DNA from: an uncultured Bacteroidota bacterium
GTDB taxonomy: Bacteria; Bacteroidota; Bacteroidia; Bacteroidales; P3
DNA length: 64,000 nt
Reading direction: 5' to 3'
Assembly: GCA_902776365.1 (NCBI GenBank)
Contig: CACYPU010000001.1
Location: forward strand, 372,001 to 436,000
Shown here: piece after piece, positions 8,353 through 16,335 of the stretch
How the letters are laid out: every line of letters begins with the position of its first letter
Position numbering within the stretch: position 1 is the first letter of the stretch
Position numbers and translations under genes: made by a program
The notes under the pieces: model-generated
What the model saw: only the letters and a program-made list of their open reading frames with translations
Database searches by the model: none
Told to the model about the DNA's origin: nothing

Positions 8353-8370
8353 CAGTCTCAAAAAAAGATA

Positions 8371-8985
8371 ATGACGACTATCAAATATAGACAGTTATGC
8401 TATCGGAAGCCATGTTCCGATACCCGTAGGATACAGCCATTTTTGATTGCTGTCTTATTGCTATTCCTTTTGCCGTCAAATCTTTTTGCTCAGCAGAAGC
8501 ACGCTTTGCTAATAGGAATATCCGACTATCCTCAATACAAAGACTCCGATGCTTCGTGGAGCCGTATACATGGAGCAAATGACGTACAGTTACTATCGCC
8601 GATATTATCCAAACAGGGATTCAAGGTTACAACACTCACCAACAAATCTGCAACTCATAGTTCGATAGAGAAGAGTCTTAAGAAACTTAGTCAATCAATA
8701 CAACCAGGAGACATTGTATACATCCAACTCTCCGGTCACGGTCAAGCTGTTGAAGATGAGAATGAGGACGAAGTGGATGGATGGGATGAAGCGTTTATCC
8801 CTTATGATGCCAAACGTTGTTATAAGGAGAATGTCTATCGCGGAGAGAACCATTTGCTGGACGATGAGCTAAACAACCACCTAAATGCCATAAGAAAGAA
8901 AGTAGGAGAAAACGGCATTGTCTATGTAGTGATTGATGCCTGTCATGCAGGATCCGCAATAGACAGCCTGCGCAGAAGAAATTAA
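8371..8985 (+). CDS. Short secreted caspase-family (C14) peptidase
   Basis: 204 residues; the ATG at 8371 is set by the promoter. Residues about 22-41 form a signal peptide ending NLFAQ. The caspase p20-like fold follows: ALLIGISDYP at 45-54, catalytic His123 in QLSGHGQ, the acidic stretch EDENEDEVDGWDEAFIPYD typical of metacaspase-like proteins, and catalytic Cys191 in VIDACHAGS. The protein stops 13 residues after the cysteine. Caspase-family proteins of this kind usually continue with a further subdomain and often a long C-terminal region, so this may be a truncated gene with an intact dyad, or a minimal form. It is AT-richer than neighbouring genes, which suggests acquisition. Confidence 0.8.
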   Translation: MTTIKYRQLCYRKPCSDTRRIQPFLIAVLLLFLLPSNLFAQQKHALLIGISDYPQYKDSDASWSRIHGANDVQLLSPILSKQGFKVTTLTNKSATHSSIEKSLKKLSQSIQPGDIVYIQLSGHGQAVEDENEDEVDGWDEAFIPYDAKRCYKENVYRGENHLLDDELNNHLNAIRKKVGENGIVYVVIDACHAGSAIDSLRRRN

Positions 8986-9233
8986 TAAATATTTGTAAAT
9001 GAGGTTGTTTTAGAGATTCCTAAGTAAGATGATATTATGTACACCAACTGATTTACTTTATAAAAATCCCAATAAGTTGTCAACCTTTTCATGAACACTG
9101 TCAACAATGTCAGGAAATTGTCAACGTCCCCAGTATATCACCTAACAAAAGCTTCAGGAAAAGGGCATTAAACTATCAACCAAAATCAGGAAAAGACAGT
9201 CATTTCCGTCGCCAAATAGAAAGAATTTGTTGA
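8986..9233. other. AT-rich spacer after the caspase gene
   Basis: No coding frame is supported. It has several TGTCAAC words (GTTGTCAACC, CTGTCAACAATGTCAGG, TTGTCAACG) and CAGGAAA words. I could not find the missing caspase C-terminus here by eye. Confidence 0.5.
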
Positions 9234-9235
9234 TA

Positions 9236-9290
9236 TTTTTGGAATCAATTCCGAAAAAATTATAATATTTTTGGAGTTGATTCCAAAAAA
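9236..9290 (+). promoter_or_regulatory. Two tandem palindromic operator-like sites before the M28 peptidase gene
   Basis: GGAATCAATTCC (9241-9252) and GGAGTTGATTCC (9273-9284), each flanked by T- and A-runs, sit 32 bases apart, about three helical turns, so on one face of the DNA. The second overlaps the -33 element. A half site TGGAATC follows at about 9307. Confidence 0.6.
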
Positions 9291-9302
9291 GTTGTATTTT
9301 TG
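9270..9302 (+). promoter_or_regulatory. Promoter of the M28 peptidase gene
   Basis: TTTG at 9270-9273, 21 bases, TATTTTTG at 9295-9302. Two more TATTTTTG words at 9234 and 9266 could be additional promoters. Confidence 0.75.
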
Positions 9303-9368
9303 CAAATGGAATCGTATCATTATTAATAAGTCAAAATTATGCAAATTATTGACCGTCCGACAGACAAA

Positions 9369-10325
9369 ATGAGAAAGGTGGTAAGAATATTTTGCGTAAG
9401 CATAATTTTCAACTTTCAATTTTCAATTTTCAATTCTGTCACCGCCCAGGACAGCAGCTATGTGCGGCGTGTCATCTGCGACCTCTCGGCGCCGGAGATG
9501 TTCGGGCGCGGGATGCAGAATAGGGGAGACTCCATCGCAGCGGAGTACCTGCGCCAGGAACTGCGGGCGCTGGGTGTAAAGCCGTTGGGGAAGGACTATT
9601 TCCAGTATTTCCGCTTTCCCAATACGCGTACCACGCCGCCGATAGTGAAGGCCGGCTACCGTTCGCAGAACGTCTGCGGCTATATCCCCGGTGAGACGGA
9701 CACGATGATTGTCTTCACCGCGCACTATGAACACCTCGGTATGCACGGCGACACCATCTTCTACGGCGCCCACGACAACGCCAGCGGCACCGCCGCCGTC
9801 CTCGACCTCGCTAGATTAGTGGGTAGTGGACAGTGGGTAGTGGATAGCATTCGTGGACAAGTGCTACCCACTACAAACTACCCACTATCCACTAAATACA
9901 CCTACGTCTTCCTCTTCTTCGGCGGTGAGGAGAGTGGTCTTGTCGGCAGCGCCTACTTCGCTGATATTCCGCTTATCAAGATGAATAAGGTGAAGTTCTT
10001 GATGAATATCGACCTCTTCTGTGGCGGCGACGACGGACTTATGATTGTCAACGCCAATGCCCCGGAGACGAAGCCTTATGTCGACCTGCTGGAACAACTC
10101 AACAATGAACGACACTACGCAGCTAAGATCGGCCGTCGCGACAATGCTGCAAACAGCGACCACTGGCACCTCAGCAAGCAGTGCCCTGCAGTCTTCATCT
10201 ACACCCTCGGAGGCCCCTTCGGCGGCTACCACAGCCCCACCGACACCTGCGAGGGGTGCGGGCTCGGTAACTACAACAACTTTATGACCCTCCTGAAAAC
10301 TTTCTTGGAACATATTGAACAATAA
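9369..10325 (+). CDS. Secreted M28 family zinc peptidase
   Basis: 318 residues from the ATG at 9369, which gives a compact signal peptide MRKVVRIFCVSIIFNF...SVTAQ; an in-frame ATG at 9339 is the alternative. The M28 metal ligands are present: His119 (FTAHYEH), Asp136 (GAHDNASGTAA), Glu187/Glu188 (FFGGEESGLVGSAYF), Asp215 (NIDLF) and His288 (GGYHSPTDT). The enzyme should be an exported aminopeptidase with two zinc ions. Its signal-peptide core is encoded by TTTTCAA heptamers (about 9410-9436). Residues about 149-175 are a palindromic repeat insertion, shared with the sugar kinase at 3706-3786, between the DLAR helix and the strand leading to the metal-binding glutamates. Confidence 0.85.
   Translation: MRKVVRIFCVSIIFNFQFSIFNSVTAQDSSYVRRVICDLSAPEMFGRGMQNRGDSIAAEYLRQELRALGVKPLGKDYFQYFRFPNTRTTPPIVKAGYRSQNVCGYIPGETDTMIVFTAHYEHLGMHGDTIFYGAHDNASGTAAVLDLARLVGSGQWVVDSIRGQVLPTTNYPLSTKYTYVFLFFGGEESGLVGSAYFADIPLIKMNKVKFLMNIDLFCGGDDGLMIVNANAPETKPYVDLLEQLNNERHYAAKIGRRDNAANSDHWHLSKQCPAVFIYTLGGPFGGYHSPTDTCEGCGLGNYNNFMTLLKTFLEHIEQ
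9812..9892 (+). repeat. 81-bp palindromic element, copy B, in frame inside the M28 peptidase gene
   Basis: Near-identical to 3706-3786: the same start TAGATTAGTGGG and end CCACTATCCAC, with roughly ten substitutions. Encodes the same peptide frame (LVGSGQ, then LPTTNYPLST). Forms a long fold-back. Confidence 0.9.
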
Positions 10326-10388
10326 TTTTTCAATCACGACGTTAATAAAAAAACATTAACCTTAAATATTAACCGTTAACCGTTATTA

Positions 10389-11411
10389 ATGAACATCCTC
10401 GTCACCGGCGGAGCCGGATTCATAGGCTCCCACACTTTGATAGAACTTTATAAGGCTGGCCACACCGCCGTGGTGGTCGACAACCTCAGCAACTCCAATC
10501 CCGTCGCCCTTCAGCGCGTGGCAGAAATCATCGGCATACCGGAAATACCTTTCTACAAGGTCGACATCCGTGACCGTGAGGGACTCGAGGGCGTCTTTGC
10601 CAAGCATAAACTTGACGCTTGCATCCATTTCGCTGGCCTCAAAGCCGTCGGCGAGAGTGTGGAGAAGCCCTGGGAGTACTACGAGAACAACATCGGCGGC
10701 ACACTGACGCTGGTCGACGTGATGCGCCGTCACGGCTGCAAGAACATCATTTTCAGTTCCTCCGCCACCGTCTACGGCGACCCCGTGGAGATTCCCATCA
10801 CCGAGAACTGCCCCAAGGGTCAGTGCACCAACCCCTACGGCTGGACCAAGTCCATGCTCGAGCAGGTGCTGATGGACATCCAGAAGGCCGACCCCGAATG
10901 GAACGTCGTGCTGCTGCGCTACTTCAACCCCGTGGGCGCCCATCAGAGCGGCAGGATAGGGGAGAACCCCAACGGCATCCCCAACAACCTGATGCCCTAC
11001 ATCACCCAGGTGGCCGTGGGCAAGCGCAAAGAGCTGGGGGTCTTTGGCAACGACTATCCCACGCCCGACGGCACCGGCGTGCGCGACTACATACATGTGG
11101 TCGACCTCGCCAACGCCCATGTCTGCGCCCTGCAGGCCATCGGCCGTCATTGCGGCATCGGCATTTACAACGTAGGCACAGGTCACGGCTATTCAGTCTT
11201 GGATATGGTGAAGGCTTTCATCCGCGTCAACGGTGTCGACGTGCCCTACAGCATCAAGCCGCGCCGTGCCGGCGACATCGCCACCTGCTATTGCAATCCC
11301 TCCAAGGCCAAAGCCGAACTGGGCTGGGAGGCCAAGTACGGCATCGACGACATGGTCCGCGACAGCTGGCACTGGCAGAGCCAAAATCCCGACGGCTACC
11401 CCGAAAAATAA
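10389..11411 (+). CDS. galE: UDP-glucose 4-epimerase
   Basis: 340 residues, full length for GalE. NAD-binding GGAGFIGSH at 7-15, the catalytic serine region SSSATVYG at 123-130 and the YxxxK pair Tyr150/Lys154 (PYGWTKS) are intact. FNPVGAHQSGRIGE and YIHVVDLANAH are typical of the substrate domain. It interconverts UDP-glucose and UDP-galactose in the cytoplasm for glycan synthesis. The upstream spacer (10326-10388) is made of ATTAACC/GTTAACC words; no consensus promoter is visible there, so read-through from the M28 gene is possible. Confidence 0.97.
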   Translation: MNILVTGGAGFIGSHTLIELYKAGHTAVVVDNLSNSNPVALQRVAEIIGIPEIPFYKVDIRDREGLEGVFAKHKLDACIHFAGLKAVGESVEKPWEYYENNIGGTLTLVDVMRRHGCKNIIFSSSATVYGDPVEIPITENCPKGQCTNPYGWTKSMLEQVLMDIQKADPEWNVVLLRYFNPVGAHQSGRIGENPNGIPNNLMPYITQVAVGKRKELGVFGNDYPTPDGTGVRDYIHVVDLANAHVCALQAIGRHCGIGIYNVGTGHGYSVLDMVKAFIRVNGVDVPYSIKPRRAGDIATCYCNPSKAKAELGWEAKYGIDDMVRDSWHWQSQNPDGYPEK

Positions 11412-11420
11412 CGTAACTGC

Positions 11421-11496
11421 CTCTTTATTACCATTGTTCTACCATTGTTCTTCCATTTAAATGAAAGAACAATGGAAGAACAATGAAAGAACAGAG
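11421..11496. repeat. Long palindrome between convergent galE and truB
   Basis: CCATTGTTCT units on the left and AGAACAATGG units on the right meet at a TTTAAA centre (11457-11462). Likely a bidirectional terminator for both genes, and another repeat-plus-inverse tract. Confidence 0.7.
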
Positions 11497-11521
11497 GTTT
11501 AAGTGGTTAATCCAGAGTGGA

Positions 11522-12337
11522 TTACAGCGATTCGAAGAATTGTTGTATCTCGTTAAGGTTAATGGACTGATTGATAGTGTATTCCCCTACTTTTTCGCGG
11601 CGGAGGGCGGAGAGGAAGGCACCGCTGCCGAGGGCGAGGCCGAGGTCGCGGGCGAGGGATCGGATGTAGGTGCCTTTGCCGCAGTGGATACGGAAGTCGG
11701 CCTGGGGCAGGTGAGGGGGCACCTCGCCGAGGGGGTGCTGATAGAGGTGTGAGGTGAAAGGTGAAAGGTGAGAGGTATTGTTTGCGTCAGCACACCTTTC
11801 ACCTTTCACCTTTAACCTTTCACCTTCCCGGAAGGCGGTGATTTCGAAGCTGTAGACGTTGACGGTCTTGGGTTGGATGGTGGCGGTGGGGTCGTCGAGA
11901 CGGGCGTACTCGTAGGCCCTATGGCCGTCGATTTTCACGGCGCTGAACATGGGGGGCACCTGCTGGATGGTGCCAGTGAACTGGCGGACGGTCTCGTCGA
12001 GGAGTTCGCGTGTGATGTGCTCGTAGGGGTAGTAGTGGTCGACGGGGCGCTCGAGGTCGTAGCAGGCAGTGGTGGCGCCGAGGACCATGGTGCCGGTGTA
12101 TACTTTGTCGCCATCCTGCAGCTGCGGGATGGTCTTGGTGGCCTTGCCGATGCAGACGAGGAGGAGGCCGGTGGCCAGGGGGTCGAGGGTCCCAGCATGC
12201 CCTATCTTGAATTTTTTAAGGCCGTAGGTATTACGCACTACGGCCTTAACTTTGTTCACCGCCTGGAAGGAGGTCCACTGGCGCGGTTTGTCGAGGGGGA
12301 TGACTATGCCGTCCTGGAGCTGCTCAAGGGAAATCAT
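11522..12337 (-). CDS. truB: tRNA pseudouridine-55 synthase
   Basis: 271 residues from the ATG at 12337, which overlaps the uppP stop as ATGA. TruB motifs: [39 protein letters not shown] with the catalytic aspartate, [21 protein letters not shown], and [13 protein letters not shown]. It makes pseudouridine 55 in the T loop of tRNAs. Between VYSFEITAF and the conserved [18 protein letters not shown] there is an in-frame insert of about 30 residues encoded by a palindromic heptamer repeat (11745-11826), in a region where TruB proteins normally have a short loop. Confidence 0.93.
   Translation of the reverse strand: MISLEQLQDGIVIPLDKPRQWTSFQAVNKVKAVVRNTYGLKKFKIGHAGTLDPLATGLLLVCIGKATKTIPQLQDGDKVYTGTMVLGATTACYDLERPVDHYYPYEHITRELLDETVRQFTGTIQQVPPMFSAVKIDGHRAYEYARLDDPTATIQPKTVNVYSFEITAFREGERLKVKGERCADANNTSHLSPFTSHLYQHPLGEVPPHLPQADFRIHCGKGTYIRSLARDLGLALGSGAFLSALRREKVGEYTINQSINLNEIQQFFESL
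11745..11826 (-). repeat. Palindromic heptamer tract inside truB
   Basis: GGTGAAA-type units on one side (11745-11776) and CACCTTT units on the other (11791-11826) with a short centre. In frame, no stops, encoding [11 protein letters not shown] on one arm and [11 protein letters not shown] on the other. Confidence 0.85.
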
Positions 12338-13170
12338 AACATGTAGGGCAGGACGATGGAGAGAACACCCACCAGGGCGCAGTAGACAGCGAACCAGATG
12401 AGCTTGCCTTTCTTCACAAGGTTGATCATCCATTTGCAAGCGATGCAGCCACAGATAAATGCGGCGATAAATCCAATGATGAGGGCGAGGGGAGAGATGC
12501 CACCCATGGCGGCGCTGATTCCCTTCTCGGCCATCTCCTTGGTGTCGAGCAGTGCTTCACCGAGGATGGGAGGAATCACCATGAGGAAGGAGAACTGGGC
12601 CAGTTTCTCTTTCTTGTTGCCCAGCAGAAGACCTGTGGCGATGGTGGAACCCGAGCGGGAGATGCCGGGGAGGGCAGCAATAGCTTGGGCGATACCAATA
12701 ATAAAAGCGTGGAGGGGTGAGATGTTCTCGCGCTGACGGGGTTTGGCGAAGTAGCTGAACGCGAGCAGTGAGGCGGTGACGAGGAGGCAGATACCGATGA
12801 TGAGCAGGCCGTTACCGCACCACTCGGCGATGGCTTTGGTGTCGAAGAAGTCGTCGATTGTATCTTTGAAGAGCAGTCCGACGATGGCAATCGGAATCAT
12901 CGAGATGAGGATGTTGACGGCATATTTCATGCCCTCGTTCCATTTCCATTTGAAGATGTCGGCGAAAATCCATACAATCTCTTTCCAGAGGATGACGCAG
13001 GTGCTGAGGACGGTGGCAACATGCACAACGACGGTGAAAGCGAGGTTGGCGTCGGGGTCTGAGAGGTCGAAGAGGGCCTGTCCGATGGCGATGTGACCGC
13101 TGGAGGAGATGGGGAGGTATTCGGTGAATCCCTGTACAATACCGAGGATAAGTGATTGTATCCAGTCCAT
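12334..13170 (-). CDS. uppP: Undecaprenyl-diphosphatase
   Basis: 278 residues, a polytopic inner-membrane protein with seven or eight hydrophobic segments. The family signatures [14 protein letters not shown] (residues 14-27) and [17 protein letters not shown] are intact. It dephosphorylates undecaprenyl pyrophosphate to recycle the lipid carrier of cell-wall and polysaccharide synthesis. Sits six bases downstream of the DUF3098 gene and overlaps truB by four bases. Confidence 0.97.
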   Translation of the reverse strand: MDWIQSLILGIVQGFTEYLPISSSGHIAIGQALFDLSDPDANLAFTVVVHVATVLSTCVILWKEIVWIFADIFKWKWNEGMKYAVNILISMIPIAIVGLLFKDTIDDFFDTKAIAEWCGNGLLIIGICLLVTASLLAFSYFAKPRQRENISPLHAFIIGIAQAIAALPGISRSGSTIATGLLLGNKKEKLAQFSFLMVIPPILGEALLDTKEMAEKGISAAMGGISPLALIIGFIAAFICGCIACKWMINLVKKGKLIWFAVYCALVGVLSIVLPYML

Positions 13171-13176
13171 ATATTC

Positions 13177-13470
13177 TTATTTTCTGCTTTTGAACATGAT
13201 GGCGAAGATTTCGACCACGAAACCGAGGACGATGAGGATAGGTGCCACAGTGAGGCGACGGGAGTCGAACATCTCGGGGTTGAAGGTGTTGGGGTCGTCG
13301 CTGCCGCCGCCGCTGAGGAGGATGTATCCGACGGCGAGGATGAGGATGCCCACACCCATCAGGATGTAGTTGAGGGGGCCGAAAGCGAGCTGGAAGTTGA
13401 GCTTGTGCTCTTTGGTCGCGGCGGTGTTGTTGGTGGTTTTGGCCACAGTGTTTATGTTGTTCTTTTTCAT
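13177..13470 (-). CDS. DUF3098 small membrane protein
   Basis: 97 residues with a Lys/Asn/Thr-rich N-terminus and two transmembrane helices (ILMGVGILILAVGYILLSGG and VAPILIVLGFVVEIFAIMF) separated by a short DDPNTFNPEMFDSRRL loop, the pattern of the DUF3098 family. In Bacteroidota this family lies between ftsX and uppP, exactly as here, and is presumed to act with them in the envelope. Function unknown. Confidence 0.85.
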   Translation of the reverse strand: MKKNNINTVAKTTNNTAATKEHKLNFQLAFGPLNYILMGVGILILAVGYILLSGGGSDDPNTFNPEMFDSRRLTVAPILIVLGFVVEIFAIMFKSRK

Positions 13471-13482
13471 TGTCTTGTGGTA

Positions 13483-14373
13483 TTATTTTTTGGCTATATG
13501 AATTCGGATGGTGATGGCGGTGGAGAGGTAGGCGATGAGAATGCCCACGAGGATGACGAGGAGCGAGATGAGAGCGTACCAGAGAAGGTGCTCGCTGCCG
13601 AGGAGGTCGAGCTTGAAGCCGTTGCTGAAAGCCCAGATGGCGATGAAGTTGAGGATGCCGGCAACAAGGCCGCCAATGGCGCCGTAGGCTATGCTGCGGA
13701 GGCGGAAGGGGCGACCGATGAAGGAGGGCTTGGCGCCGACGAGCCGCATCGTGGCGATGGTGTCGCGGCGGCTGAAGATGGCGATGCGGATGAGGCTATT
13801 GATGAGTACGACGGAGATGATGAGCAGCAGGGTGATGAAGAAGATGAGGAACCAGGTGAGCTTGTAGAAGATTTCGAGGAGCTGGTGGACCATGCCCTGC
13901 CGGTTGGGAAGCTCGGCGAAGTCGGTGGAGACGTTGCAGTTGCAGGATTTCTCGACCGTGGCGCAGAACTGTTTGTAGTTGGTCGACGAGGTGTCGGGAA
14001 TGATGGAGGCGTTGAAGTTGACGAGGAGGTGGGGGCTGATGGGGTTGTATTCGATGAATTCGATAAAGTCGTCTCCGAGGTCTTCGGCGAGTTCGTTGGC
14101 GGCAGCTTCTTTCGATTTGTATTCCACGTGCTTCACGTTGGGCAGGCCGGCAATGATGGCCGAGTCGGCACGTGCCAGCGAGTCGCAGACGTTGTCGGGC
14201 GTGTTTTCGGGGAGGAGGAGCGTGACGTCGACAGTAATGCGCTCCTGAGCGTCGTGGGTGATTCGATAGGCGTGGTACTCGATGGTGACGAGCAAGCTGA
14301 GCATGAACAGCACCAAGGAGATGCCAAGAATGGTGGCACCATGGGTCCCCCAGAGATTTACTTTATTCTTCAC
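13483..14373 (-). CDS. ftsX: Cell-division protein FtsX (permease-like)
   Basis: 296 residues: one N-terminal transmembrane helix (ATILGISLVLFMLSLLV), an extracytoplasmic domain (residues about 40-165, including VKHVEYKSKEAAANELAEDLG), then three membrane helices, with the FtsX-type SRRDTIATMRLVGAKPSFIGRPF loop. With FtsE it regulates peptidoglycan hydrolases at the septum; ftsE is not in the window. First gene of the ftsX-DUF3098-uppP-truB block. Confidence 0.93.
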   Translation of the reverse strand: MKNKVNLWGTHGATILGISLVLFMLSLLVTIEYHAYRITHDAQERITVDVTLLLPENTPDNVCDSLARADSAIIAGLPNVKHVEYKSKEAAANELAEDLGDDFIEFIEYNPISPHLLVNFNASIIPDTSSTNYKQFCATVEKSCNCNVSTDFAELPNRQGMVHQLLEIFYKLTWFLIFFITLLLIISVVLINSLIRIAIFSRRDTIATMRLVGAKPSFIGRPFRLRSIAYGAIGGLVAGILNFIAIWAFSNGFKLDLLGSEHLLWYALISLLVILVGILIAYLSTAITIRIHIAKK

Positions 14374-14383
14374 TTGGTTGTTT

Positions 14384-14513
14384 GTTTAAGGGTTTAAGGG
14401 GTTTAAAAGGTTTAAAGGGTTTAAGGGGTTGGGCTTGTGACCTTTTTGACCTTTTAAGCGAAGCGTGGTTAGCCCCACGAACTTGCTGAGTGAACCTTTT
14501 ATACCTTTTAATC
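14384..14513. repeat. GGTTTAAGG repeat tract between dnaN and ftsX
   Basis: GGGTTTAA, GGTTTAAAA and similar units (14384-14430), then complementary GACCTTTTTGACCTTTT (14438-14456) and ACCTTTTATACCTTTTAATCC (14494-14514). Same family as the porW and 16129-16317 tracts, here intergenic. Confidence 0.75.
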
Positions 14514-14521
14514 CTAAAAAA

Positions 14522-15664
14522 TTAATTCGCCAACATCACCGGCATAACGAGCATAAGGATGTCGTCTTTCTTCTCGCTATCGTCGTCACCATAGGGGAAG
14601 ATGATGCCTGCTCGTGAGGGGTGCGAAAGTTCGACGAGCACCTGCTCGCTGTCGAGGTAGGAAATCATCTCGGTGAGAAACTTGGCGTTGAAGCCGATGT
14701 CCATCGGGTCGCCTTCATACTGGCAGGGTAGCGACTCTCGGGCGTTGTTGGACAGCTCGAGGTCTTCGGCCGAGATCTCCAGCTGCTCCTTGCCGATGGA
14801 GAGGCGCACCTGGCGGGTGGCTTCCGAGGCGAAGATGCTGACGCGCTTCAGCGTGTTGAGGAACGACAGGCGGTCCAGGATGAGCTTGTTGGGGTTGTCC
14901 TTGGGAATGGCGGCCTCGTAGTTGGGGTAGCGGCCGTCGACAAGGCGGCAGACGATGTAGAAGTTGTCGAAGGTGATGAAGAGGTTGGTGTTGTTGTATT
15001 CCACGGTCACCTCGGTCTCTTCCTTGCGGCCGGCGAGGATATTCTTGACGATAATGATGGGCTTCTTGGGGAGGATGAAATTGGTGCTCTCGTCCGACGA
15101 GACGTCTTTGCGGCGGTAGCGGACAAGCTTGTGGGCGTCGGTGGCCACGAAGGTCACCCCGTCGGGCGTCATCTCGCAGTAGATGCCGCTCATCTGCTGG
15201 TGCATCTCGTCGTTAGAGGTGGCGAAAACGGTCTTGTTGATAGCATTCACCAGGGCCTCGCTGTTCATCACCACACGGCTCGTGCTCTCGGCCACAGGCA
15301 TGGTGGGATACGTGGCGGCGTCGAGGCCGGCAAGGTGGTACTGGCCCTTGCCCGAGGCTATCTCGATGTTGTAATTGCTCTGGTTCACGTCGAAGGTCAG
15401 CGGCACATCGTCGAAGGTTTTCAGGATGTCCAGGAGCATCTTCGACGGAACGGCGACCTCTTCGGGGTTGTCCATGTGGCCCGTCTCCACGGTGAGGCGC
15501 GCCAGGAGGGTCGTGGTCAGGTCGGTGGTCTTGATGGTGAGGCTGTTTTCCTCCAGGTGGAAATGGAAACAGTTGATAATGGGCATGGTGTTGCTCGAGG
15601 AAAGCACTCCGCTGAGCGACTGCAACTGCTTCAGTAGCTGTTGACTGTTGACGATGAATTTCAT
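14522..15664 (-). CDS. dnaN: DNA polymerase III beta subunit (sliding clamp)
   Basis: 380 residues, full length. Starts MKFIVNSQQLLKQLQSLSG and shows the three clamp domains with MPIINCFHFHLEENSLTIKTTDL, TDAHKLVRYRRK and VLVELSHPSRAGIIFP, ending ILMLVMPVM. It encircles DNA and tethers polymerase III. A TATTTTTG box on the minus strand (15707-15700) lies upstream, without a clear -33 element. dnaA and oriC-like sites are not nearby. Confidence 0.97.
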   Translation of the reverse strand: MKFIVNSQQLLKQLQSLSGVLSSSNTMPIINCFHFHLEENSLTIKTTDLTTTLLARLTVETGHMDNPEEVAVPSKMLLDILKTFDDVPLTFDVNQSNYNIEIASGKGQYHLAGLDAATYPTMPVAESTSRVVMNSEALVNAINKTVFATSNDEMHQQMSGIYCEMTPDGVTFVATDAHKLVRYRRKDVSSDESTNFILPKKPIIIVKNILAGRKEETEVTVEYNNTNLFITFDNFYIVCRLVDGRYPNYEAAIPKDNPNKLILDRLSFLNTLKRVSIFASEATRQVRLSIGKEQLEISAEDLELSNNARESLPCQYEGDPMDIGFNAKFLTEMISYLDSEQVLVELSHPSRAGIIFPYGDDDSEKKDDILMLVMPVMLAN

Positions 15665-15798
15665 ATTGTTATATTATTATTTGTTCTATTTTGAAAATGC
15701 AAAAATACAAAAAAAGTGAAAAATGTGTGGTGAAAAGTGAAAAATTTTTTAACAACTTTTCCCCACTCTCCTCTCATTTCCCATTTCCCATCTCCCAC

Positions 15799-16335
15799 TC
15801 ACTCAACCGAGATATCGAGAAACACCCCCTCGGGAAGGTGCAGGTCCGACCAATGGATGGAGCAGTTGGCCCGCGAGTACTTGTCGTCGAGGTAGAACGT
15901 CCCCGAGAGTTTGTCGCCCTTGTAGAGCCGGCACCCCGGGTCGTAAAGGATGACGGCGTTGGAATAGTGCGCGCCATTCACCGTGTAGGCAACGCCGATG
16001 CTGTCGGGACTGCTGAGGTCGACAACGAATCCGGCATCCTGGGTCGAGCCGAAAGAGGCGTTGCATTCGCGCACATCCACGATGGTCCCACGGAAAGCTA
16101 TCTCGTCATGCTTGACGCAGCCGGTCAATAGGGTTGAAAAGGTTAAAAAGGTTGAAAAGGTCAGAAGGAACGACCCCCTCAAACCCCTCGAACCTCTTAA
16201 ACCTCTTAAACCCTTTAAACCTCTTAAACCTCTTAAACCTCTTAAACCTCTTAAACCCTTTAAACCCTTTAAACCCTTTAAACCTCTTAAACCTCTTAAA
16301 CCCTTTAAACCCTTAAAATAGTCGCAGTGCTTCAT
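15799..16335 (-). CDS. Lipoprotein with a repeat-encoded signal peptide
   Basis: 178 residues, not recognised. The N-terminus is about fifteen Gly-Leu-Arg/Lys triplets, then a Thr/Phe/Leu core and a lipobox LLTGC near residue 72. The mature part (VKHDEIAFRGTIVDVRECNA, FVVDLSSPDSIGVAYTV, LYKGDKLSGTFYLDD) looks like a small beta-barrel or OB-like fold and is probably anchored in a membrane. The n-region is unusually long; the ATG at 16335 lies inside the end of dapD (23-base overlap), and no better start is visible because the repeat offers none. The start is therefore uncertain. The gene follows dapD in the same orientation. Confidence 0.6.
   Translation of the reverse strand: MKHCDYFKGLKGLRGLRGLKGLKGLKGLRGLRGLRGLRGLKGLRGLRGSRGLRGSFLLTFSTFLTFSTLLTGCVKHDEIAFRGTIVDVRECNASFGSTQDAGFVVDLSSPDSIGVAYTVNGAHYSNAVILYDPGCRLYKGDKLSGTFYLDDKYSRANCSIHWSDLHLPEGVFLDISVE
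16129..16317 (-). repeat. Inverted 9-base repeat array encoding a signal peptide
   Basis: A long run (16174-16317) of CCTCTTAAA and CCCTTTAAA nonamers on the plus strand, and a short complementary arm (16129-16161) of GGTTGAAAA/GGTTAAAAA. The nonamer keeps frame, giving (Gly-Leu-Arg/Lys)n; the other arm gives TFSTFLTFSTLLT. Confidence 0.9.

Noticed and set aside
13156-14397. A 413-residue frame antisense to ftsX and DUF3098
   Set aside because: Shadow frame very rich in Glu/Asp/Gly; both opposite-strand genes are secure.
14374-14521. Replication origin next to dnaN
   Set aside because: Only GGTTTAAGG repeat tracts are seen; no DnaA-box cluster and no dnaA.
16174-16317. CRISPR array
   Set aside because: The unit is only nine bases, contiguous and without unique spacers; no cas genes are present.
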